Positions 1 to 5,026 of a stretch of 5,026 bases of DNA are shown one piece after another; the first letter of the stretch is position 1, and every line of letters begins with the position of its first letter. The stretch is from an uncultured Eubacteriales bacterium. GTDB lineage: Bacteria > Bacillota > Clostridia > Lachnospirales > Bianqueaceae. The stretch lies in contig ONYR01000018.1 in assembly GCA_900322165.1 (NCBI GenBank), forward strand, positions 1 to 5,026. The letters run 5' to 3'. The position numbers were made by a program, and so were the translations under genes. The notes beneath the pieces are model-generated. The model was not told where the DNA came from, ran no database searches, and saw nothing but the letters and a program-made list of their open reading frames with translations.

Positions 1-153
1 TCCTCCGATGCGGGTACCGGCTACATGCATGAAGGGGTCTTCAAGGATGATCCCTCTCGATTTACCCGTTCCTGGTTTGCGTGGGCCAATTCGATCTTTT
101 CCGAATTTGTTCTCCATTATCTAAAACTGAAGGAAAAAACTTGCAATTTATAG
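1..153 (+). CDS. Glycoside hydrolase family 125 (exo-alpha-1,6-mannosidase), C-terminal fragment
   Basis: Frame 1 is open from the window edge to the TAG at 151-153 and gives the last 50 residues of a protein whose start lies outside the window. The segment AGTGYMHEGVFKDDPSRFTR followed by SWFAWANSIFSEF matches the very conserved C-terminal block that I recall for GH125 (formerly DUF1237) metal-independent alpha-mannosidases, typically a TGxMHE...DP..FTR.WFAWANSLF.EL pattern. Family members release mannose from non-reducing ends of alpha-1,6-linked mannosides, usually in the cytoplasm as part of N-glycan or mannan use. The Glu of the MHE motif (fragment residue 11) may be the proposed catalytic base, but this is from memory and needs an alignment. 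The protein ends in a short Lys-rich tail. No terminator hairpin follows the stop codon. The family call rests on this fragment alone; the rest of the gene would settle it. Confidence 0.8.
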   Translation, partial: SSDAGTGYMHEGVFKDDPSRFTRSWFAWANSIFSEFVLHYLKLKEKTCNL

Positions 154-169
154 CATTGTAGCGTAAAAT
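141..169 (+). promoter_or_regulatory. Probable sigma-A promoter for pgk-tpiA
   Basis: TTGCAA (141-146) and TAAAAT (164-169) are separated by exactly 17 nt and match the -35/-10 consensus at 4/6 and 5/6 positions. The surroundings are AT-rich. The expected transcription start is near 176, giving a leader of about 105 nt before the pgk start. The -35 box lies within the last codons of the upstream mannosidase gene, so the two transcription units are packed end to end. This is seen by eye and not confirmed experimentally. Confidence 0.6.
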
Positions 170-182
170 CAATTTTAATTGA
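169..182. repeat. Short inverted repeat at the predicted pgk transcription start
   Basis: TCAATT and AATTGA form perfect 6-bp arms around a central TT. The repeat begins at the last base of the predicted -10 box and covers the expected start site, a place where an operator could sit. It is AT-rich and short, so it may be chance, and it is too weak to be a terminator for the upstream gene. Confidence 0.3.
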
Positions 183-263
183 ACCCTCAAAGGAACATAT
201 ATCGTTGTCGGGAGATCTAACCGCCACAAGATGTATGGGTCTCGTGGGAATCAATCAATAGTC

Positions 264-271
264 GAAAGGGG
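264..271 (+). promoter_or_regulatory. Ribosome binding site deciding the pgk start
   Basis: GAAAGGGG lies 10 nt upstream of the ATG at 282. It supports that start over the in-frame ATG at 231, which would add 17 residues not resembling a Pgk N-terminus and has no well-placed Shine-Dalgarno sequence. Confidence 0.75.
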
Positions 272-281
272 TTTAACCGCT

Positions 282-1481
282 ATGCTGAACAAAAAGTCTG
301 TCGATGACATCAATGTAAAAGGCTTGAAGGTTCTTGTGCGCTGCGACTTTAATGTCCCGCTTCAGGACGGCAAGATCACGGACGAGAATCGTCTTGTTGC
401 CGCGCTTCCCACCATCAAAAAACTGATCAATGACGGTGGCCGTGTCATTCTTTGCTCTCACCTCGGAAAACCGAAAGGGGAGCCCAAGCCGGAGCTTTCT
501 CTTGCACCGGTCGCTGTACGTCTTTCCGAGCTTCTCGGCCAGGAAGTCAAGTTTGCCGCTGATCCTGAGGTCGTCGGCCCGAACGCCAAGGCTGCTGTTG
601 CCGCTATGAAAGACGGAGACGTCATTCTTCTTGAAAACACCCGTTACCGCGTCGAAGAGACCAAGAACGTCGACAAATTCAGCGAAGAGCTTGCTTCTCT
701 TTGCGATGTATTTGTCGACGATGCATTCGGTACCGCACACCGCGCTCACTGCTCGAACGTCGGCGTTACCAAGTATGTCAAGACGTCTGTCGTTGGCTAC
801 CTGATGCAGAAAGAGATCGATTTCCTTGGCAATGCTGTCAACAACCCGAAGCGTCCGTTTGTCGCTATCCTCGGCGGTTCCAAGGTCTCCAGCAAGATCT
901 CTGTTATCGAGAACCTGCTTGACAAGGTCGATGTCCTTATCATCGGCGGCGGCATGTCCTACACCTTCTCCAAGGCGCTGGGCGGCAAGATCGGCAATTC
1001 CCTCTGCGAGGACGATTATGTCGAATATGCACTCAACATGCTTAAGAAAGCAGAGAAGAACGGCGTTAAGCTGATGCTTCCTGTTGATACCGTTGTTGCA
1101 GACGCTTTCGCAAACGATGCCAACATTCAGGTCGTTCCGGCCGGTGAGATCCCGGATGGCTGGGAAGGTCTGGACATCGGACCCGCTACCCGCGAGGCTT
1201 ATGCTGAGGCTCTTAAGGATGCCAAGACGGTTGTCTGGAACGGACCGATGGGCGTATTCGAACTTCCGAACTTTGCAGTCGGAACCAAAGCGATCGCTGA
1301 AGTGCTGGCTCACCTTGACGATGCGATCACTGTCATTGGCGGCGGTGACTCCGCTGCTGCTGTCAACCAGATGGGTTACGGCGACAAGATGACTCACATC
1401 TCCACCGGCGGCGGTGCTTCCCTTGAATTCCTTGAGGGTAAGGAACTGCCCGGTGTTGTCGCTGCGAATGATAAAGACTGA
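282..1481 (+). CDS. pgk: Phosphoglycerate kinase
   Basis: This cytoplasmic glycolytic enzyme transfers the acyl phosphate of 1,3-bisphosphoglycerate to ADP, giving ATP and 3-phosphoglycerate; the reaction is reversible. The 399-residue product has normal length for bacterial Pgk. The N-terminal substrate domain shows VLVRCDFNVPL (residues 17-27), the basic-patch Arg in DENRL (Arg37), SHLGKPKG (59-66), ENTRY (118-122, with Arg121) and AHRAHCSNVG (152-161). The C-terminal nucleotide domain shows ILGGSKVSSKI (196-206), IIGGGMSYTF (220-229), VVWNGPMGVFE (317-327) and the phosphate-binding IGGGDSAAA (352-360), then STGGGASLEFLEGKELPG near the end. The start at 282 is chosen because the protein then begins MLNKKSVDDI, typical of Firmicutes Pgk, and because of the ribosome site at 264-271. 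It is the first gene of a pgk-tpiA unit. A gap (glyceraldehyde-3-phosphate dehydrogenase) gene, a frequent neighbour, is not directly upstream. No key residue appears to be lost. Confidence 0.98.
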   Translation: MLNKKSVDDINVKGLKVLVRCDFNVPLQDGKITDENRLVAALPTIKKLINDGGRVILCSHLGKPKGEPKPELSLAPVAVRLSELLGQEVKFAADPEVVGPNAKAAVAAMKDGDVILLENTRYRVEETKNVDKFSEELASLCDVFVDDAFGTAHRAHCSNVGVTKYVKTSVVGYLMQKEIDFLGNAVNNPKRPFVAILGGSKVSSKISVIENLLDKVDVLIIGGGMSYTFSKALGGKIGNSLCEDDYVEYALNMLKKAEKNGVKLMLPVDTVVADAFANDANIQVVPAGEIPDGWEGLDIGPATREAYAEALKDAKTVVWNGPMGVFELPNFAVGTKAIAEVLAHLDDAITVIGGGDSAAAVNQMGYGDKMTHISTGGGASLEFLEGKELPGVVAANDKD

Positions 1482-1486
1482 GGAGG
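1481..1486 (+). promoter_or_regulatory. Ribosome binding site of tpiA
   Basis: A perfect AGGAGG begins on the last base of the pgk stop codon and lies 8 nt before the ATG at 1495. It fixes the tpiA start at 1495; a longer frame from 1414 would overlap the 3' end of pgk and add non-TIM sequence. The placement suggests translational coupling, with ribosomes ending pgk close to the tpiA start. Confidence 0.85.
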
Positions 1487-1494
1487 AAATTCCC

Positions 1495-2241
1495 ATGCGT
1501 AAGAGAATCGTTGCCGGCAACTGGAAAATGAACAAGACTCCCGCCGAGGCTAAGGCGCTCATCGAGACCCTGAAACCTCTGGTCGGAAACAGCGAGACCA
1601 CCGACGTGGTTTTCTGCCCCCCGTTCATTGACCTTGCGCTGGCTGTTGAAGCAGTCAAAGGCACCAACATCAAGATCGGTGCTCAGAACATGTACTTCGA
1701 AGAGAAGGGCGCCTACACCGGTGAAGTCGCTCCTGCGATGCTGAAGGAAGCCGGTGTTGACTACGTCATTCTTGGTCACTCCGAGCGCCGCGGCTACTTC
1801 GGTGAGACGAATGAAGACGTCAACAAGAAAGTCCTCAAGGCTTTCGAGCATGACCTGATCCCGATCATCTGTGTCGGTGAAACGCTGGAACAGCGTGAAC
1901 AGGGCATCACCGAGGATCTTGTCCGCCTGCAGACCAAGATCGCTCTTAAGGACGTTACTCCTGAGAACGCCTGCAAGGCTGTCATTGCCTACGAGCCGAT
2001 CTGGGCGATCGGTACCGGCAAGACCGCTACCAACGAACAGGCTCAGGAAGTTTGCTGCGCGATCCGTAAGGTCGTTTGCGAAGTCTACGGCCAGGAAGTT
2101 GCTGAGGCGATCCGTATTCAGTACGGCGGCTCCGTCAATGCCGGCAATGCAGCGGATCTGTTTGCAATGCCCGACATCGACGGCGGACTCGTCGGCGGTG
2201 CCAGTCTGAAAGCCGATTTTGCTTCAATCGTGAATGCCTGA
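1495..2241 (+). CDS. tpiA: Triosephosphate isomerase
   Basis: This cytoplasmic TIM-barrel enzyme interconverts dihydroxyacetone phosphate and glyceraldehyde 3-phosphate, feeding the second half of glycolysis. The 248-residue product has the usual family length. The start shows GNWKMN (residues 8-13) with the substrate-binding Asn9 and Lys11. The catalytic His95 is in ILGHSERR (92-99) and the catalytic Glu167 in YEPIWAIGTG (166-175), where AIGTGKTA (171-178) is the flexible lid loop 6. YGGSV (210-214) and GLVGGASL (231-238) form the phosphate-binding end of the barrel. All catalytic residues are present. The gene starts 13 nt after pgk with a strong Shine-Dalgarno site and is followed 12 nt later by an intrinsic terminator, so pgk-tpiA appears to be a two-gene unit. 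The later glycolytic genes gpmI and eno, which often follow in Firmicutes, are not here. Confidence 0.98.
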   Translation: MRKRIVAGNWKMNKTPAEAKALIETLKPLVGNSETTDVVFCPPFIDLALAVEAVKGTNIKIGAQNMYFEEKGAYTGEVAPAMLKEAGVDYVILGHSERRGYFGETNEDVNKKVLKAFEHDLIPIICVGETLEQREQGITEDLVRLQTKIALKDVTPENACKAVIAYEPIWAIGTGKTATNEQAQEVCCAIRKVVCEVYGQEVAEAIRIQYGGSVNAGNAADLFAMPDIDGGLVGGASLKADFASIVNA

Positions 2242-2253
2242 TCGATCACTCTG

Positions 2254-2287
2254 AAAAGGGCCATACGATGCTGTATGGCCCTTTTTT
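2254..2287 (+). terminator. Intrinsic terminator after tpiA
   Basis: GGGCCATAC (2258-2266) and GTATGGCCC (2273-2281) form a perfect 9-bp stem with a 6-nt loop (GATGCT), followed at once by six T residues (2282-2287). AAAA at 2254-2257 can extend the stem by pairing with the T-tract. It should end most pgk-tpiA transcripts. On the opposite strand only four T residues would follow the hairpin, and no minus-strand gene is seen to need it. Confidence 0.93.
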
Positions 2288-2314
2288 ACAAATTGCAAGA
2301 AGGAACGTTATACA

Positions 2315-3589
2315 ATGAACTATCTGACAATGCCGAAGGAATCGCTCAAGGAACTGCAGACGTCTCTGAAGGTGCAGTACAAGGCGCTTCAAGACGCGCA
2401 TCTTTCCTTGAATATGTCCCGCGGAAAACCCGGCGATGAGCAGCTTGCTCTTGTCATGGGGATGCTTACCTGTCTGAAGACCCGCGAGGATCTCATTTCC
2501 GAGGATGGAACCGATTGCCGCAATTACGGGCTCATCGACGGAATCATCGAAGCGAGACGCCTGATTGCCGATCTCACCGGGACGAAGCCGGAGAATGTGT
2601 TTATCGGAGGAAATGCAAGTCTGAATCTGATGTACAACATGGTTTCCAATGCGTGGATCTACGGTGTCAACGGTGCTACGCCCTGGAGCAAGCAGGGGAA
2701 GATCCGTTTTCTCTGCCCGGTTCCCGGATATGACCGCCATTTCCGCATCACGGAGTCCTTTGGCATCGAAATGATCAGTATTCCGATGTCTCCCACCGGC
2801 CCGGATATGGATCTGGTAGAGGAGTACGTCAACCATGATCCGTCGGTGAAGGGAATCTGGTGTGTTCCGAAGTATTCCAACCCTGACGGATACACTTATT
2901 CCGATGAAACGGTCCGCCGCTTTGGCGCGCTTCATCCGGCCGCAGAGGACTTCCGCATTTTCTGGGACAACGCTTATCTGATCCATCACCTTGATTTTGA
3001 GGATAAGGATGAGCTTCTGAATATTCATGACGCGCTTAAGGAAAACGGAAACGAAGACCTGGTCTACGAGTTTGTCTCCACCTCCAAGATCGTCATGCCC
3101 GGCGCCGGTATCTGTGCGTTGATTACTTCGGAGCACAACCGTGCGGAGATCCTGAAGCTGATGAATGCGCAGATGATCTGCTTCGATAAAGTAAATCAGA
3201 TGCGCCACGTCAAATTCTTCGGATCCGTTTCCGGCATTGAAGCGCATATGAGAAAGCACGCAGAGATCCTGAAGCCTCGCTTTGAGATCTGCTTTGAGGC
3301 TTTCAAGGAGCTCGGTGAAGCCGGCATTGCCACATGGACTCAGCCGAAGGGCGGTTACTTCATTTCGCTCTATACCCCGGAAGGCTGTGCACGCCGTACG
3401 GTGCAGCTTTGCAAGGAAGCCGGCGTTCAGCTCACCGGAGCCGGAGCCGCTTTCCCCTACGGGCGCGATCCGAAGGATTCCCATATCCGCATCGCGCCGA
3501 CTTATCCTTCGTCTGAAGATCTCAAAAAAGCGTGTGACGTGCTCATCGTCTGCGCCAAACTCGCGGCGATCGAGAAGCTGCTGGCTTGA
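2315..3589 (+). CDS. PLP-dependent aspartate aminotransferase, class Ic type
   Basis: The 424-residue product fits the fold-type I aminotransferases of the Asp_aminotransf group (class Ic, the Corynebacterium AspT type), which exchange the amino group between aspartate and 2-oxoglutarate in the cytoplasm. Supporting segments, in order, are MSRGKPG (residues 34-40), NYGLIDG (70-76), GGNASLNLMYN (98-108), CPVPGYDRHF (134-143), IWCVPKYSNPDG (181-192, Asn189 probably contacting PLP), FWDNAY (216-221, Asp218 for the pyridine nitrogen and Tyr221), STSK (255-258) with Lys258 as the probable Schiff-base lysine followed by PGAG, and IRIAPTYPS (391-399), where Arg392 probably binds the substrate alpha-carboxylate. 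The ATG at 2315 is chosen because AGAAGGA (2298-2304) lies 10 nt upstream; Met6 at 2330 is a weaker alternative. The gene sits just after the tpiA terminator with no clear promoter of its own, and 34 nt before the flavoprotein. Substrate range (Asp only, or other amino acids) cannot be read from sequence. Confidence 0.9.
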   Translation: MNYLTMPKESLKELQTSLKVQYKALQDAHLSLNMSRGKPGDEQLALVMGMLTCLKTREDLISEDGTDCRNYGLIDGIIEARRLIADLTGTKPENVFIGGNASLNLMYNMVSNAWIYGVNGATPWSKQGKIRFLCPVPGYDRHFRITESFGIEMISIPMSPTGPDMDLVEEYVNHDPSVKGIWCVPKYSNPDGYTYSDETVRRFGALHPAAEDFRIFWDNAYLIHHLDFEDKDELLNIHDALKENGNEDLVYEFVSTSKIVMPGAGICALITSEHNRAEILKLMNAQMICFDKVNQMRHVKFFGSVSGIEAHMRKHAEILKPRFEICFEAFKELGEAGIATWTQPKGGYFISLYTPEGCARRTVQLCKEAGVQLTGAGAAFPYGRDPKDSHIRIAPTYPSSEDLKKACDVLIVCAKLAAIEKLLA

Positions 3590-3623
3590 TCGCTGTTAAT
3601 CTTAAACGTTAAAAGGTGAGTCT

Positions 3624-5026
3624 ATGATCCTCGATTCTGTTTTCATTGAAGGTTCGATGATGAAAATCACGACGCTTCACACCGTCATTATCGGCGGCGG
3701 AATAGCCGGCATGAGCTGTGCTGTTTCGCTGTTCGACCACGGCGTGAGGGACATCGCGATTCTGGTAGACAGCCGTGAAGGCGCTGCCAGCCGCTATGCA
3801 AAGGGCGATCATCAGTCTTACTGCAAGCTGGCAGATTACGGCAGTGAAAGTGATTCACCTTACCGCATGGCACGAGCCATGACATCCTCCGGAGACTGTG
3901 ACGGAGACAATGCTTTTGTTGAAGCGACGCTCTCATCCCGCTGTTTCTATCGTCTCGTGGAGATGGGCGTTCCCTTCGAGGAGGATGAATACGGAGCCTT
4001 TGTCAGTTCTGACCCGGACACCGATAAGACCAAGCGCATGGTCAGTGCCGGAAGCGATACCACCAACCGCATCATGGCTTCGCTCGAGCGTGAGGTCAAA
4101 GCCCGCGGCATTCCGATCTACGAAAACCATCAGGTCATCCGCATCCTCACCGACGATGACAAAAAGAAAGCGGTAGGGGTGCTGGCGCTGAACCGCAGCG
4201 GACTGCGCGAGCGTCATCAGCGCTTCCTTCTGTTTAATGCAGTTAACATCGTGCTCGCGAGCGGAGGCCCCGGCGGATTGTTCTTCCACGAGGGATATCC
4301 CAGATCCCACGCAGGGTGCCTGGGAATCGCTCTTGAGGCCGGTGTCAAGGCGCAGAATCTCTCTGAATTTGTGATCGGTCTCTGTGCCGTAAGACGCAGT
4401 CTGATGATGAACGGTGCCTTCCAGAGAGCCTTGCCGCGCTATGTTTCGACCGATGCGTCCGGGCGGGATATTAAGGAATTCCTGCTTCCGTACTTCGAAA
4501 ACCCGGAAGAGCTGTACCGCCTTCAGATGCTGAAGGGTTCGCAGTGGGCTTTCGATGCTAAAAAAGTGCGTTCTGACGCTTCCTCACTGATCGATCTGCT
4601 CGTTTTCAATGAGATCATCCTTAAAGGCCGCCACGTCTTTATGGATTATCGGGAGAATCCTTCGAATCTCCCGGAAGCGATGGATGCCGCCTCATCCAGG
4701 CCTTTTGAGCGGCTGCGGAATCTAAGCCCCGATGCGTATGCTGCCTTGCTGGATCAGCAGCTCGATCCCGCTGAGAACCCGATCGAGATCTATCCGTCCG
4801 TGGTCCATCACTGCGGTGGTATCAGTGTCGATACCAATTATCAAAGCTCGCTGCAGCACCTGTACGCGATCGGAGAAGCTGCCGGAACTCAGGGCTCACT
4901 GGTGCTTTCCGGAAGCTCGATGAACCAGACGCAGGTTTCCGCGCTGAGAGCAGCTCTGGCCATTGTCAAGGACACCGCAGCCACGCCTTTGAGTATCGAT
5001 CCGTTCGTGGCGTTTGCCCGCAACAA
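3624..5026 (+). CDS. FAD-dependent fumarate reductase / L-aspartate oxidase-like flavoprotein (3' end beyond window)
   Basis: The frame is open from the ATG at 3624 to the window edge (467 codons, no stop), so the gene is truncated by the window. VIIGGGIAG (residues 21-29) is the dinucleotide-binding GxGxxG of an FAD Rossmann fold. SAGSDTTNRIM (141-151), NIVLASGGPGGLF (208-220), HAGCLGIALEAGVKAQNL (229-246) and LYAIGEAAGTQG (413-424) follow the layout of SdhA/FrdA/NadB-type flavoproteins. It most resembles a subfamily annotated only as 'FAD-binding protein' that I recall from anaerobic Firmicutes, including the ALPRYVSTD block (269-277). No signal peptide is visible, so it is probably cytoplasmic. 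The start is ambiguous: AAAAGG (3611-3616) serves 3624 with 7-nt spacing, but GAAGG (3648-3652) could serve the ATG at 3660 (residue 13). The longer form is preferred because relatives seem to carry a short leader before the FAD motif. It probably shares a transcript with the aminotransferase. The His and Arg usual in the C-terminal substrate motif appear replaced, so its reaction is unknown. Confidence 0.85.
   Translation, partial: MILDSVFIEGSMMKITTLHTVIIGGGIAGMSCAVSLFDHGVRDIAILVDSREGAASRYAKGDHQSYCKLADYGSESDSPYRMARAMTSSGDCDGDNAFVEATLSSRCFYRLVEMGVPFEEDEYGAFVSSDPDTDKTKRMVSAGSDTTNRIMASLEREVKARGIPIYENHQVIRILTDDDKKKAVGVLALNRSGLRERHQRFLLFNAVNIVLASGGPGGLFFHEGYPRSHAGCLGIALEAGVKAQNLSEFVIGLCAVRRSLMMNGAFQRALPRYVSTDASGRDIKEFLLPYFENPEELYRLQMLKGSQWAFDAKKVRSDASSLIDLLVFNEIILKGRHVFMDYRENPSNLPEAMDAASSRPFERLRNLSPDAYAALLDQQLDPAENPIEIYPSVVHHCGGISVDTNYQSSLQHLYAIGEAAGTQGSLVLSGSSMNQTQVSALRAALAIVKDTAATPLSIDPFVAFARN

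Noticed and set aside
224..247. CCAC / GTGG pairing in the pgk leader as a regulatory hairpin
   Set aside because: Only four base pairs around a 16-nt loop; this level of pairing is expected by chance.
231..281. N-terminal extension of pgk from the ATG at 231
   Set aside because: The added 17 residues do not look like a Pgk start, and the good ribosome site at 264-271 lies inside this extension, serving the ATG at 282.
1414..1494. Longer tpiA frame starting inside pgk
   Set aside because: The AGGAGG at 1481-1486 and the conserved TIM start (MRKRIVAGNWKMN) place the start at 1495.
273..1673. A 466-codon minus-strand open frame opposite pgk and the start of tpiA
   Set aside because: It is antisense to two genes with full motif sets, its product resembles no family I know, and long antisense frames are common opposite codon-biased genes.
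2246..3484. A 412-codon minus-strand open frame opposite the aminotransferase
   Set aside because: The plus-strand frame has clear aminotransferase motifs. The antisense product has no recognisable domain and its end runs across the terminator hairpin.
3590..3623. Possible hairpin or promoter in the gap between the aminotransferase and the flavoprotein (TTAAACGTTAA)
   Set aside because: The repeat is imperfect and AT-rich with no T-tract. The 34-nt gap is too short for a separate promoter with leader, so it is best read as an operon spacer with a ribosome site.
3933..4310. Minus-strand 125-codon frame and other short frames within the flavoprotein gene
   Set aside because: They lie opposite or within the continuous plus-strand flavoprotein frame and show no domain or ribosome site of note.

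Overview
The window looks like chromosomal DNA of a low-to-mid GC Firmicute, probably a gut clostridial or erysipelotrichial lineage. This is inferred from the Firmicutes-like 3-phosphoglycerate kinase (GKITDENRL and HLGKPKGEPKPELSLAP segments), purine-rich Shine-Dalgarno sites (AGGAGG, AAAGGGG), AT-rich intergenic gaps between fairly GC-rich genes, a GH125-type mannosidase end, and an FAD-binding protein of a type I recall from anaerobic Firmicutes. The genus cannot be fixed by reading alone. All genes lie on the + strand.

Layout: (1) 1-153, the C-terminal 50 codons of a probable GH125 exo-alpha-1,6-mannosidase. (2) 154-281, an AT-rich intergenic region with a good sigma-A-type promoter (141-169) that starts inside the upstream gene's end, a small inverted repeat at the expected transcription start, and a leader of about 100 nt. 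(3) 282-1481 pgk and 1495-2241 tpiA, a tightly coupled glycolytic pair separated by 13 nt. (4) A strong intrinsic terminator at 2254-2287. (5) 2315-3589, a PLP-dependent class Ic aspartate aminotransferase. (6) 3624 to the window end, an FAD-dependent fumarate reductase / L-aspartate oxidase-like flavoprotein, open at the right edge. Its reading frame is open through 467 codons.

Pgk and TpiA are consecutive lower/middle glycolysis enzymes (1,3-bisphosphoglycerate to 3-phosphoglycerate with ATP formation; DHAP/GAP interconversion). After the terminator, the aminotransferase and the flavoprotein are 34 nt apart and probably form a second transcription unit. It may act in aspartate/dicarboxylate or redox metabolism.

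Most of the window is ordinary housekeeping sequence. The least ordinary item is the flavoprotein: it keeps the FAD-binding frame but appears to lack the His and Arg usually found in the C-terminal substrate-binding motif. I see no mobile element, CRISPR array, tRNA, rRNA, known riboswitch, or convincing new defence-like system.
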